Shown: positions 20,088-30,115 of the stretch, in pieces
Position numbering within the stretch: the stretch's first letter is position 1
Layout: each line of letters begins with the position of its first letter
Origin: Streptomyces sp. CB01249
GTDB lineage: Bacteria; Actinomycetota; Actinomycetes; Streptomycetales; Streptomycetaceae
Direction of reading: 5' to 3'
DNA length: 64,000 nucleotides
Assembly: GCF_001905735.1 (NCBI RefSeq)
Contig: NZ_LISW01000002.1
Location: 511,125 to 575,124 of the forward strand
The notes under the pieces: model-generated
Databases searched by the model: none
What the model was told of the DNA's origin: nothing
What the model saw: the letters and a program-made list of their open reading frames with translations, nothing else
Made by a program: the position numbers and the translations under genes

Positions 20088-20936
20088 ATGAAATCAGGCA
20101 GAACCGGGGCCGTGGCCGCGCTCGCGGGGGCTCTGGCCCTCTCGGCGCTCACGGCTCCGCCGGCGACGGCCGCGGACACGGGCACGGTGTCGGGGATCGT
20201 CGTCAACGGGGGCAAGCCGATCGTGGTGGGGACCATCGATGTGAAGAGCGTGCCGGTCTCGTACCGGGTCAACCTGCCCGCCGGATACAGTGCCGCCGAC
20301 CCCTACAGCTGGAACGGCGGGCCGTACCTGTATCACGGGACCACGGCCGCCGAGGGGGCAGCGCACGGCATCGGGATGAGCGAATACGGCTGTTACGAGG
20401 TGACCGAGAGGGTCGCGCAGTGCGCGGGCACCCTGTCCGTCGACCCCCGCTACGACCTGGCCGTGAACAGCGACGCGACCGCATGGACGGTCGGCTACGG
20501 AGTCGTGCTCCTCGGCAACGACGATGCCATCAAGTCCGAGAAGCACGTGGGCACGTCCGGCCGCGTTCAGGTCCGGCGCTACGCCAAGGCCACCGTCAAC
20601 GCCGCTCCCGAGCCCGTGGCGAAGGGCAAGCCGATCACCGTGACCGGCACGCTGAAGCGGGCGGACTGGGTGAAGCACACGTACACCGGGGTCGCGGACG
20701 CGTCCGTCCAGTTGCAGTTCCGGCCCAAGGGCACCACCTCGTACGACACCGTGAAGACCGTGCGGTCCAGCTCCACGGGCGCGCTGAAGGCGACGGTCAC
20801 CGCGACCCTCGACGGGGACTGGCGGTGGAGCTTCGGCGGCTGGTCCACCACGGGCAGCGCGGTCTCGTCCGGCGACTACGTCGATGTGAGCGGTGCGGGC
20901 GGGCTCGTCAGAGAGATGCACGCACGTCCCTGGTGA
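20088..20936 (+). CDS. Secreted protein of unknown function
   Basis: The protein has 282 residues with a clear Sec signal peptide: MKSGRTG, then the hydrophobic AVAALAGALALSALTA and cleavage near PATAA-D. The mature part is predicted to be beta-rich. The C-terminal ~110 residues (AKATVNAAPEPVAKGKPITV) resemble the Ig-like domains common in Streptomyces secreted proteins. One Cys pair (GCYEV and AQCAG) could be disulfide-linked. The ATG at 20088 is used rather than an earlier in-frame codon because it gives a standard signal peptide. Confidence 0.75.
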   Translation: MKSGRTGAVAALAGALALSALTAPPATAADTGTVSGIVVNGGKPIVVGTIDVKSVPVSYRVNLPAGYSAADPYSWNGGPYLYHGTTAAEGAAHGIGMSEYGCYEVTERVAQCAGTLSVDPRYDLAVNSDATAWTVGYGVVLLGNDDAIKSEKHVGTSGRVQVRRYAKATVNAAPEPVAKGKPITVTGTLKRADWVKHTYTGVADASVQLQFRPKGTTSYDTVKTVRSSSTGALKATVTATLDGDWRWSFGGWSTTGSAVSSGDYVDVSGAGGLVREMHARPW

Positions 20937-20949
20937 CCTGGGGCGATGG

Positions 20950-20979
20950 GGGCCGGGCGTGCTTCGGGGCGCCCGGCCC
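20950..20979 (+). terminator. Hairpin after the secreted-protein gene
   Basis: GGGCCGGGCG (20950-20959) pairs perfectly with CGCCCGGCCC (20970-20979) around a 10-nt loop, 13 nt after the stop codon. Confidence 0.75.
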
Positions 20980-21079
20980 GCTGCTCGTCGGTGCCGGATT
21001 CCGCAATCAGGAAGAAGCGAAACGGGCGGTTCGGCAGCAGTCTCTTCGCACACGTATGTGTTTCTCGAAGGGACCTCGT

Positions 21080-21865
21080 ATGGACCACTCAGGAATGCCA
21101 GGAATGACGGGTATGCCCGGGATGGAGTCCACCGCGTCGACGGTGGACACCCTGGGCGCCGTCCTGTTCATCGGCTGGGCCGTGGCGATGTGGGGCGCCG
21201 TAGCCGTGCTCGCGGTCGGCAACCGGCGGCCGCTGCGGCCGGGGCTGTACAAGGTCGCCGTCGCGCTCATCGGCATCGGCGTCATCGGCCAGATCGGGCA
21301 CTTCCAGGAGCACGTCGCCCAGGCCGCGTACTGGATCGGGCACCCCTACGACCCGGCGTGGATGACGCCGTGGGGCAACAGCTTCTCGCGCGGGTTCGGG
21401 CAGGTCGACGCGAGCAAGCCGTCGCTCGGGATGGAGATCCTGCATCTGATCGGGAACTTCATCTTCCTCGCCGGACTGGTCGGCATCGTGCAGATCACCC
21501 ACCGGGTCGCCGGGCAGCTGAAGTCGCGCAAGTGGGCCCGGATGGGCGTCTGGATGCAGGGCATCCACGGGCTGGAGCACGTCGTGCTGACCCTCTCCGT
21601 CGCGCTCGGCGCCAGCCGGGCCATCGGCCTGTCGACCTGGTTCGGCGCCATCGAGCCGGGCCCGGCGCTGGCCACGTACCGGATCTGGTGGCACTTCGTG
21701 GCCAACGCGGTCGGCACGACCATCCTCGGGATCGCGGTGTACCACCTGTGGAAGGAGAAGCGGGCGGTCAGGGCGAGCTTCGGTCTCACGGAGGACGCCC
21801 CGGCGGCGGCCACCCCGGCGGAGGACGACCCCGCGCGCACCCCCGAACCGGCGGGGCGCCCCTGA
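21080..21865 (+). CDS. Met-rich multi-pass membrane protein
   Basis: The protein has 261 residues. Its N-terminus, MDHSGMPGMTGMPGME, has five Met residues and a His within 16 positions, a pattern seen in copper-handling proteins. About five helices follow, with His residues in or near them (GQIGHFQEHVAQAAY, HGLEHVV, RIWWHFVANAVG). The C-terminus is Ala/Pro/Asp-rich. The family is not certain. AAGGGA at 21068-21073 supports the ATG at 21080. It converges on argG across a strong terminator. Confidence 0.75.
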   Translation: MDHSGMPGMTGMPGMESTASTVDTLGAVLFIGWAVAMWGAVAVLAVGNRRPLRPGLYKVAVALIGIGVIGQIGHFQEHVAQAAYWIGHPYDPAWMTPWGNSFSRGFGQVDASKPSLGMEILHLIGNFIFLAGLVGIVQITHRVAGQLKSRKWARMGVWMQGIHGLEHVVLTLSVALGASRAIGLSTWFGAIEPGPALATYRIWWHFVANAVGTTILGIAVYHLWKEKRAVRASFGLTEDAPAAATPAEDDPARTPEPAGRP

Positions 21866-21902
21866 CCGTGGCGCCGCGCACTCCCCCCCGTACGGAACAG
21901 AG

Positions 21903-21934
21903 CCGGCCGGGCACCCCGAGGGGTGTCCGGCCGG
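21903..21934. terminator. Bidirectional terminator between convergent genes
   Basis: A 15-bp stem (one G-U), 21903-21917 pairing with 21920-21934, has a 2-nt loop centre. It separates the Met-rich membrane protein gene from argG, whose stop is at 21953. Confidence 0.8.
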
Positions 21935-21952
21935 TCGTCCGTGCGGGGCGGG

Positions 21953-23447
<1,495 letters not shown>

Positions 23448-23458
23448 CCCTTGCGGTA

Positions 23459-23474
23459 ATACCCCTGGGGGTAT
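23459..23474 (+). promoter_or_regulatory. CsoR/CstR-type operator
   Basis: ATACCCCTGGGGGTAT is a near-perfect palindrome matching the operator class bound by CsoR-family sensors (copper) and the related CstR persulfide sensors. It lies 59 nt upstream of the DUF4396 gene and 12 nt beyond the argG ARG boxes. Which ligand controls it cannot be told from the site alone. Confidence 0.75.
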
Positions 23475-23533
23475 GCGGTTGGGACGGTGCGTACGGGAAA
23501 CCCGTCTCGTACCGCCCGACGGAGGGAAGCGCG

Positions 23534-23992
23534 ATGGAACACGTCCACCACGGCGGTCACGCCACCTGGCGGATGGCGGCGCAGGCCACCCTGCACTGCC
23601 TCACCGGCTGCGCGATCGGCGAGATCCTCGGCATGGTGATCGGCACGGCCGCAGGCCTGCACAACGGCGCGACCGTGGCCCTGTCCATCGCCCTGGCCTT
23701 CGTCTTCGGTTACGCGCTGACCATGCGCGGGGTCCTCAAGGCGGACGTGCCCCTGCGGCAGGCGCTGAAGGTGGCGCTGGCCGCCGACACGCTGTCCATC
23801 GCGGTCATGGAGCTCATCGACAACACCGTCATGGTCGCCATCCCCGGCGCGATGGACGCGGGCCTGTCCGACGGCCTCTTCTGGGGCGCGCTCGCCGGCT
23901 CGCTGGCCCTCGCCTTCGTCATCACCACACCGGTCAACCGCTGGATGATCGGACGCGGCAAGGGCCACGCCGTGGTGCACGCCTACCACTGA
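23534..23992 (+). CDS. DUF4396 membrane protein, probably metal- or sulfide-controlled
   Basis: The protein has 152 residues. A His-rich N-terminus, MEHVHHGGH, precedes about four transmembrane helices (GEILGMVIGTAAGL, TVALSIALAFVFGYALTM, ALAADTLSIAVMELI, LFWGALAGSLALAFVI). The overall pattern fits DUF4396. MELIDN and the two Cys of LHCLTGCAIG in helix 1 are possible metal ligands. GGAGGG at 23521-23526 fixes the start. A CsoR-type palindrome upstream suggests induction by copper or reactive sulfur. Function is unproven. Confidence 0.75.
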   Translation: MEHVHHGGHATWRMAAQATLHCLTGCAIGEILGMVIGTAAGLHNGATVALSIALAFVFGYALTMRGVLKADVPLRQALKVALAADTLSIAVMELIDNTVMVAIPGAMDAGLSDGLFWGALAGSLALAFVITTPVNRWMIGRGKGHAVVHAYH

Positions 23993-24005
23993 GGGCGGAC
24001 GGACC

Positions 24006-24650
24006 TCACTTCCGCCAGAACAGGTGGTGCGTCACCCCGCTCGGGCTCGGGACGACGTCCAGGTGGAAGCGGTCGCGGAGGTCGTCCGGGGAGTCCCAGA
24101 GGCGCATGCCCGTCCCGAACTTCACCGGGGACACCGCCACGTGCAGGGTGTCGACCAGGTCGGCGTCCAGGAACTCCCTGATGGTGGAGACCCCGCCGCC
24201 GAGCCGGACGTCCTTGCCGTCGGCCGCCTCCCGGGCCTGGGCCAGGACCTCGGCGGGCTCACCGTTCACGAAGTGGAACGTGGTGTCGGAGAGCGTGAAG
24301 GAGGGGCGCGTGTGGTGCGTCAGGACGAACACCGGGGTGTGGAACGGCGGTTCGTCGCCCCACCAGCCCTGCCAGTCGTGGTTCTCCCACGGACCGCGCT
24401 CCGGGGTGAACTTGTTGCGGCCCATGATCTCGGCGCCGATGTTGAGCGAGAAGTCCCGCGTCATGTAGTCGTCCAGGCCTCGGCTCCCGCCCGGGTCCCT
24501 CCGGCCGGGCCAGCTCGCGGTCGCCCCGGCCCAGGCGAACAGCTGCCCCGGATCGACATGGCCGAAGGGCCGTTCCAGGGTCTGGTTCTCCCCGCAGGCC
24601 ACGCCGTCGGCGGAGACGGTGAAGTTCTGGACCTTCAGCAGTTGAGTCAT
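24006..24650 (-). CDS. Dihydrofolate reductase-like protein (RibD C-terminal fold)
   Basis: The protein has 214 residues. The fold is that of small NADPH-dependent reductases related to DHFR and the RibD reductase domain: NFTVSADGVACGEN at the N-terminus, GAEIMGRNKF in the middle and DVRLGGGVSTIREFL as the nucleotide-binding Gly-rich segment. The substrate is unknown. The ATG at 24650 is preferred (MTQLLKVQNFTVS) with GGGAGA about 10 nt upstream; an earlier in-frame codon adds a Pro/Ser-rich stretch. Confidence 0.85.
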   Translation of the reverse strand: MTQLLKVQNFTVSADGVACGENQTLERPFGHVDPGQLFAWAGATASWPGRRDPGGSRGLDDYMTRDFSLNIGAEIMGRNKFTPERGPWENHDWQGWWGDEPPFHTPVFVLTHHTRPSFTLSDTTFHFVNGEPAEVLAQAREAADGKDVRLGGGVSTIREFLDADLVDTLHVAVSPVKFGTGMRLWDSPDDLRDRFHLDVVPSPSGVTHHLFWRK

Positions 24651-24737
24651 GGGTGCTCTTCTCCCGGTGATGGGTGACAACGCAAGGGGTGACTCCTCGG
24701 GCGGCCCGGACTCATCGCCGTACACCGCCGCGATTTC

Positions 24738-25670
24738 TCATCCCACCGTAAGCACCGCGTTCCCCCGCACCCGGCGCGCCCGGAGGTCGGCGATGGCGTC
24801 CCCGGTCCGCGACCAGTCGCGGACCGAGCCTATCTCCGGGTGCAGCCGTCCGCCCGCCACCAGCCGTACCAGGGTGGCGAGTTCGGCCGCGTACGTGGTG
24901 TCGGCGCGGGTGTAGTCGAAGTGGGCGATACGGGCCTGGGCCGGGCCGCCGAAGAAGTCGAAGAAGTCCAGCGTGACCGGGGTCCGGCTCGCCTGGCCGA
25001 ACCAGACCAGCAGGCCGCCCGGGGCAAGCCGGGCCAGCGCGGCCGGCAGCGAGTCCCCGCCCACCGACTCCAGGACCACGTCATGCGGGCCCTCCGCTTC
25101 CTCCGGCGACGTCACCACCGCCTCGGCGCCCAGCTCCAGCAGCCGCGCCCCGCGCTCCCGAGTCGCGCTCACCGCCGTCACCGCCGCGCCCGAGGAGGCC
25201 GCCAGCTCCGTGACGTAGTGGCCGACGCCCCCGCTCGCCCCGGTCAGCAGGACCCGCCGCCCCGCCACCGGACCGGCCGCGCGCAGCAGCCGCAGCGCGG
25301 TGATCCCGGCCAGCGGGAGGGCCGCCGCCGTCACCGCGTCGACGCTGTCGGGGAGCGGGGCGAGGCTGTGCACCGGGACGGCGACGCGCTCGGCCCAGCC
25401 GTACGCGGGCGGGTGGGCGACGACCCGGGTGCCGGCGGCCGGTCCGGTGCCGTCGGCGGCCGCCCGGACGACCGTGCCCGCGACGTCCTTGCCGGGCCGC
25501 CAGCCGGGCCACCGGCGGTTCAGCTGCCCGTCGAGCTGGAAGGTCTCGCCCCGGTTGACCGAGTACGCCTCGACCGCGACGAGGGCCTCGTCGGCGGCGG
25601 GGACGGGCTCGGGGGCCTCGCCGATGTGGACTGTGCCGCCCTCTTCGGCGGCGGGGAGTTGTGCGCGCAT
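24738..25670 (-). CDS. Zinc-type NADP-dependent quinone/enoyl oxidoreductase (MDR family)
   Basis: The protein has 310 residues. A GroES-like N-terminal half (EAYSVNRGETFQLDGQL) is followed by a Rossmann half with VLLTGASGGVGHYVTELAA. No zinc-binding Cys cluster is visible, so it is a quinone-oxidoreductase-like MDR. It lies after an NTF2-like gene on the same strand. GTG/ATG choices differ: ATG 25670 has a GAGGAG site, while ATG 25697 overlaps the preceding stop (ATGA) and would be coupled. Confidence 0.85.
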   Translation of the reverse strand: MRAQLPAAEEGGTVHIGEAPEPVPAADEALVAVEAYSVNRGETFQLDGQLNRRWPGWRPGKDVAGTVVRAAADGTGPAAGTRVVAHPPAYGWAERVAVPVHSLAPLPDSVDAVTAAALPLAGITALRLLRAAGPVAGRRVLLTGASGGVGHYVTELAASSGAAVTAVSATRERGARLLELGAEAVVTSPEEAEGPHDVVLESVGGDSLPAALARLAPGGLLVWFGQASRTPVTLDFFDFFGGPAQARIAHFDYTRADTTYAAELATLVRLVAGGRLHPEIGSVRDWSRTGDAIADLRARRVRGNAVLTVG

Positions 25671-25696
25671 GTCGGGCTCCTCGGTTCCTCGGCTCA

Positions 25697-26095
25697 TCAG
25701 GCGAAGACGACGTCGTGGGCGTGCAGGGTGTCGAAGTGCTCCCGGACGGCGGCGATCCGGCCGTCGCGCACGGTGAACACGGCCAGGCAGTGCTGGTCGT
25801 AGCGGGCGCCCTTGCGGGTCGTCCCGCGCGTCTTCCACTCCGCGAACACCCGCTCGCCCTCCGCGATCACGCCCAGGAACTCCATCTCCACGGTCTCCGG
25901 CACCAGCCGGGCGGTCATCGTCGCCACGAACTCGTCGAAGATCTGGTCCGGCCCGGTCCAGGTGCCCGAGACGGGCAGGTCACCGGCGAGCGTCCAGGTG
26001 ACATCGGCGTCGAAGAACGCCCTCAGCCGGTCCATGTCGCCCGCGGCGAGGGTCTTCATGTAGTCGAGGACGACGTCCTTGGGGGTGCTGTGCAT
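25697..26095 (-). CDS. NTF2-like / SnoaL-type protein
   Basis: The protein has 132 residues with a cone-shaped NTF2-like fold: a helical start (HSTPKDVVLDYMKTLAAGDMDRL), then DADVTWTLAGDLPVSG and a beta-sheet ending in REHFDT. Such proteins are small enzymes or ligand binders, and no catalytic set can be assigned. It is the first gene of an operon with the oxidoreductase and is divergent from a LysR regulator, which probably controls it. Confidence 0.8.
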   Translation of the reverse strand: MHSTPKDVVLDYMKTLAAGDMDRLRAFFDADVTWTLAGDLPVSGTWTGPDQIFDEFVATMTARLVPETVEMEFLGVIAEGERVFAEWKTRGTTRKGARYDQHCLAVFTVRDGRIAAVREHFDTLHAHDVVFA

Positions 26096-26218
26096 GATCG
26101 TGAGTCCCTTCCTCCGTGTTGCCCCCGACGCTAAGGAGACCGGGGCCCCGCAGGGAAAGACCTGTTCCCGATCGCTTCAGAATCGCACGGCATCACCGCA
26201 GCTCATATGCTGTTCCGC

Positions 26219-27187
26219 ATGTCGGATCTACGGCGCCTGCGCTACTTCCTGGCCGTGGCGGAGGAACGCAACTTCACCCGGGCCGCCGAGCGCCTGCACA
26301 TCGCACAGCCCGCGCTCAGCCGCCAGATACGCGAGCTGGAGCGGGAGTTGGGCGTACGGCTCCTGGACCGCACCACGCACTCCGTCGAACCCACCGAGGC
26401 CGGACGGCTGTTGAAGGAGCGCGGCGCGGCCCTCTGCGAGGAGGCGGACCGCCTCTGGCGCGAGGTGCGCGGCTTCGCCGGGGGCGAGAGCGGCACGCTG
26501 GTGCTCGGCTACAGCATGAGTACGAGTTACGAGACGGCCCCCGCGATCCTCGCCGCCCTGGCGGACCGGCTGCCCGGCATCACCGCCGACACCCGACTGC
26601 TGCCCACCGCCGGGATCCTGTCCGGAGTCGCCGACGGCACCCTCGACGCGGGCCTGGTCCGCTGCCCGCCGCCGACGCCCGAGCTGGTGCGGACACTCGT
26701 ACGGCTGGAACCGCAGGGCGTCCTGATGTCCGCCGCCCACCGTCTCGCTGCGCGCCCTGCCGTGGACCCGGCCGAGCTGTCCCCGGAAACGCTCCTGATC
26801 CACCCGCGCGAGGCCAACCCGGGCCACTACGACGCGATCACGGCGCTCCTGGCCGAGGCGGGCGCCGACCCCGGACTCCTCCTCCGCCCCCTGACGTTCG
26901 ACGCCGGGCACACCCCGGTCGCCCGCGGCGAGGCGGTCTCCATCGTCGGCGACTCCGCCGCCCCGAGCCTGCCCGCCGGGCTGGTCTGGCGCCCCCTGAC
27001 CGGAGGAGCCGCCATCGAGCTCCACCTCCTCACCCGGGGCCGTACGGCCCGCCCGGTCGCCGCCCAACTCCTCGGCGTGGCAGGGGAGGTGGCGCGGGCC
27101 GGGGGGTGGCTGCGGTCGCCCGGCGGACCCGGCGGGCTCAGATCCACAGCTGCGCCTTCATCAGCAGATGGCCGTGGAGCACGGTGA
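26219..27187 (+). CDS. LysR-family regulator
   Basis: The protein has 322 residues. The N-terminal winged helix-turn-helix is clear ([33 protein letters not shown]), and the periplasmic-binding-like effector domain begins near residue 90. It is divergent from the NTF2-like/oxidoreductase pair. In between, GGGAA (26153-26157) and TTCCC (26165-26169) form a candidate operator. ATG 26219 lies 7 nt after TATGCT, so a leaderless mRNA is possible; ATG 26207 is the alternative. Its 3' end overlaps the convergent LysR gene by 50 bp. Confidence 0.85.
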   Translation: MSDLRRLRYFLAVAEERNFTRAAERLHIAQPALSRQIRELERELGVRLLDRTTHSVEPTEAGRLLKERGAALCEEADRLWREVRGFAGGESGTLVLGYSMSTSYETAPAILAALADRLPGITADTRLLPTAGILSGVADGTLDAGLVRCPPPTPELVRTLVRLEPQGVLMSAAHRLAARPAVDPAELSPETLLIHPREANPGHYDAITALLAEAGADPGLLLRPLTFDAGHTPVARGEAVSIVGDSAAPSLPAGLVWRPLTGGAAIELHLLTRGRTARPVAAQLLGVAGEVARAGGWLRSPGGPGGLRSTAAPSSADGRGAR

Positions 27188-28040
27188 GATCCGGGTGCGG
27201 GGGACTGCCCCGGCGGGTGGCCAGGTAGAACGTGTTCAGCGGGGGGATCTCCGGCTCGATGAGCGGGACGATCGTGCCGTCGGCCAGTTCCTCGGCGCAC
27301 AGGTACGTGGGCAGGACCGAGATGCCGGCCGAGGACCGGACCGCCGCCAGGGCGCCGCGCAGGTCGGGGATGACCAGGGCGGGCGGGGTGGTGAGGGAGC
27401 GGTCGAAGACGGTGTGCCAGTAGCGGCGGATGATCGGCAGGGACTCGGCGTAGCTGATCATCGGCACGTCGCCCAGGACACCCGGGCCCTCGGCCGCGAG
27501 CCGGTCCAGGGGGAGGCGCGCGGCCAGCTCGGCCGAGGCGACCAGGACGAACTCCTCGTCGACCAGCGGGGTGGCCGTCACCCGGCGGCCGCGCGGGCGC
27601 ACGGTCGAGATGACGAGGTCGAACTCGTCGTCCTCCAGCCGGTCGAGGAGGTTGTCGGAGAGCCCGAAGGTGAACGTCAGCCGCATGCCCTCCGACGCGA
27701 GGTCGCTGACGGCCGGGATGACACGGGTCGTCGTCAGCTCGACGGGGCCGGCCACCGTCAGCGGCCGGGCCGCCGGGTCGTCGCCGAAGGCCCGGTCCAC
27801 GGCGTGCGTCAGCAGGTCGATGGGGCCCTGGACCTCGCGGATCAGGCCGTCGGCGGCCTGGGTGGGCTGTGCGCCGTGGGGGAGGCGTTCGAAGAGCGGG
27901 CGGCCCATCGCCTGCTCCAGGTTGCGGATCTGATGGGTGACCGCGGGCTGGGAGAGACCGAGTTGGTGCGCCGCCTTGGTGAACGAACCGAGCCGGTAGA
28001 CCGCGACGAACGTGCGTACCCAGCCGAGTTGTACGGACAA
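27138..28040 (-). CDS. LysR-family regulator, TTG start
   Basis: The protein has 300 residues. The helix-turn-helix is within [20 protein letters not shown] and [17 protein letters not shown], followed by an effector-binding domain. The start inferred is TTG at 28040, with GGGGG a few bases upstream; farther upstream the frame codes a Pro/Arg-rich stretch without family resemblance. It may regulate the DJ-1/PfpI gene upstream on the same strand or act elsewhere. Its 3' end overlaps the other LysR gene. Confidence 0.82.
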   Translation of the reverse strand: MSVQLGWVRTFVAVYRLGSFTKAAHQLGLSQPAVTHQIRNLEQAMGRPLFERLPHGAQPTQAADGLIREVQGPIDLLTHAVDRAFGDDPAARPLTVAGPVELTTTRVIPAVSDLASEGMRLTFTFGLSDNLLDRLEDDEFDLVISTVRPRGRRVTATPLVDEEFVLVASAELAARLPLDRLAAEGPGVLGDVPMISYAESLPIIRRYWHTVFDRSLTTPPALVIPDLRGALAAVRSSAGISVLPTYLCAEELADGTIVPLIEPEIPPLNTFYLATRRGSPPHPDLTVLHGHLLMKAQLWI

Positions 28041-28199
28041 GCCATCCCCCCGGAAGCGTTGTCCCGGTGCGGCACGGGCCGGACCGGCGGTGCGTACGAC
28101 CCTACGCCAGCGGCTTCGTACGCAGGGCCGGGTCCCCGGCCCGCACGGCCCGGGTGGGTGCCCGGAGGGCCCGGGGGCACCCACCCGCGCGGCGTGCGG

Positions 28200-28877
28200 T
28201 CAGCGGGCGGCGAGCTCCGCGACGACCAGCTCCGCTACCCGGGCGGCCGAGGCCGGGTTCTGACCGGTCACGAGGCGCTGGTCGGCCACCGCGTGCGGGG
28301 CGAAGTTGCCGGTCTTGGTGATCTTCGCGCCACGCTCGGCGAGGGTGCTCTCCAGCAGGAAGGGGACGACGCCGGTCAGGCCCACCGCCTCCTCCTCCTC
28401 GTTGGTGAAGGCCGAGACCTGCTTGCCCTCCACGAGGTGGCTGCCGTCCGAGAGCTTGATGTTGACCAGCCCGGCCGGGCCGTGGCAGACGGCCGCGACC
28501 GCGCCGCCCTGCTCGTAGATGGAGGCGGCCAGTGAGGCCAGCTCCTCGGACTCGGGGAAGTCCCACATCGTGCCGTGGCCGCCGGCGAAGTAGATCGCGT
28601 CGTACTCCTCCGCCTTCACCTCGCCCGGCGTGGGCGTCGCGGCGAGGGCCTTCGTGGTCGCGGGGTCCGCGAGGAACTCGGTGACGACCGTGTCGTCGGG
28701 GTTGATGCCGTCCTGCGGGGCAGCCCCGCCCCGCACGGAGACGTAGGCGATGTCGTAACCGGCCTCGCGGAAGACCGCCGCCGGGTGAGCAACCTCGGGG
28801 ACGTAGAAACCGGTCTTACGGCCGGTCGCACCGAGCTCGTCGTGGCTGGTGAGGGCGAAAAGAACCTTCTTGGGCAT
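28200..28877 (-). CDS. DJ-1/PfpI superfamily protein (class I amidotransferase-like)
   Basis: The protein has 225 residues. The nucleophile elbow AVCHGPAGL, with the conserved Cys near residue 130, and the oxyanion-side AGGHGTMWDFPES match Hsp31/glyoxalase III-like DJ-1 relatives. Members detoxify glyoxals or act as stress chaperones; the exact activity is not determined. The ATG at 28877 has GGGAGA upstream. A LysR gene lies 159 nt downstream on the same strand. Confidence 0.85.
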   Translation of the reverse strand: MPKKVLFALTSHDELGATGRKTGFYVPEVAHPAAVFREAGYDIAYVSVRGGAAPQDGINPDDTVVTEFLADPATTKALAATPTPGEVKAEEYDAIYFAGGHGTMWDFPESEELASLAASIYEQGGAVAAVCHGPAGLVNIKLSDGSHLVEGKQVSAFTNEEEEAVGLTGVVPFLLESTLAERGAKITKTGNFAPHAVADQRLVTGQNPASAARVAELVVAELAAR

Positions 28878-28999
28878 GGCGGAATCTCCCGAACGGGCCG
28901 TGGTGTGCGGTGGGTTCCCCAGGAATCTAGGGACCGCGGGCCCCCTCCGGAAAATAGGTGCGCCCATGCCCGTCATACGGATTCCTATGGACCCGGGCC

Positions 29000-29983
29000 C
29001 TACCCCCGGAACGGCCCGTACGTCAGTTGCTTCACCCGGCGCAGCAGCGGCATCGACTCCACGTGCTCGACGCCGTCCAGGCCGCCCAGGCGGTCGCTGA
29101 GGTAGCGGTACAGGTGGCCGGAGTCGCGGGTGATCACGACGGCCATCAGGTTCGACGGGCCCGTGGTGGCCGCCGCGTAGGCCACCTCGGGGTCCGTGGC
29201 CAGGGCCGTGCCCACCGCGTGCAGGGCGCGGGGCGCGGCGGTGACGCACAGCATGCTCGCGTTGCGGTAGCCGAGGTGGGCGGAGTCGAATTCCACGTCC
29301 ACGTACAGCGCGCCCGAGGCCACCAGCCGGGCCAGCCGTCGGCGGACCGCCGATTCGGAGAGGCCGCTCGCACGCTGGAGCTCGGGGTACGTGGCCCGGC
29401 CGTCCCGTTCCAGCGCGGCGACCAGGGGCTCGTCCTCGGCGGTGATGACGGCCGGGCCGGGCGGGGCGGGGGAGGGGGACGTGGTGAGCGCGGCGGTCTC
29501 CTCCGGGGTCAGCGCCCCGCTCTTGTGCAGCCAGCCGGCCGGACCGCCGTAGAACCGGTGCAGCAGCTGGTGCGCGCGGATGTCCACGATGTGCGGGGTA
29601 CGCGGCAGCTTGCCGATCAGCAGGTCGTCCGCGTCGTCCCGGCTGCGCACGTTGACCGTGCACGTCACCTCCGTACCGCCCGACGTCAGCCCGATCCACG
29701 ACGTGTCGGGGCGCTTGGCCAGGGCCTCCGCGATCGGCATCGCACCCTCCGGCGCGCACCGCACCCGCAGCAGCCAGTGCTCGAACGACTCCTCGGTCGC
29801 CGCGCACCGCACCCCCACCACCCGCAGCCCCGCCTCCGCCCGCAGCGCGCGGAAGCGGCGCGCGACCGTCTGGTCGGAGACGCCGAGGGCGGCCGCGATC
29901 CGGCTGAAGGGCGCACGGGCGTCCAGCTCCAGCGCGTGCAGGATGCGCAGGTCCAGGACGTCGCCCCGGGTGGGTGATTCCAC
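29000..29983 (-). CDS. Lrp/AsnC regulator with two DNA-binding domains
   Basis: The protein has 327 residues, about twice the usual Lrp length. One AsnC-type helix-turn-helix occupies residues ~5-60 (LDLRILHALELDARAPFSRIA), followed by a ligand-binding-like domain. A second helix-turn-helix lies near residues 185-235 (LVAALERDGRATYPELQRASG) with a second domain after it. GTG 29983 is chosen, with GGAAGGGGG upstream. It is divergent from a drug exporter and shares a 132-bp region with repeated GATTCC motifs. Confidence 0.85.
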   Translation of the reverse strand: MESPTRGDVLDLRILHALELDARAPFSRIAAALGVSDQTVARRFRALRAEAGLRVVGVRCAATEESFEHWLLRVRCAPEGAMPIAEALAKRPDTSWIGLTSGGTEVTCTVNVRSRDDADDLLIGKLPRTPHIVDIRAHQLLHRFYGGPAGWLHKSGALTPEETAALTTSPSPAPPGPAVITAEDEPLVAALERDGRATYPELQRASGLSESAVRRRLARLVASGALYVDVEFDSAHLGYRNASMLCVTAAPRALHAVGTALATDPEVAYAAATTGPSNLMAVVITRDSGHLYRYLSDRLGGLDGVEHVESMPLLRRVKQLTYGPFRG

Positions 29984-30109
29984 TGCCGAAGCCCCCTTCC
30001 ATGTCGGATTCCGGCGCCGGGGCGTCACTGGCTGGGGATTCCGGCCGCCTCCGTCCGATCGTACGGGGGTGGCCGCCGGTCACGCGGAACCCGTACGGGA
30101 GAAGGAATC
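29976..30109. promoter_or_regulatory. Repeated GATTCC motifs between regulator and exporter
   Basis: GATTCC occurs at 29976-29981, 30007-30012 and 30037-30042, and inverted as GGAATC at 30104-30109. The three direct copies are 31 and 30 bp apart, about three helical turns; the last two are part of the longer word GGATTCCGGC. They are candidate sites for the Lrp-type regulator. Confidence 0.5.
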
Positions 30110-30115
30110 AAGGAC

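Noticed and set aside
20088..20936. Calcium-binding or enzyme domain in the secreted protein
   Set aside because: No catalytic or metal motif could be identified; only a signal peptide and a beta-rich pattern.
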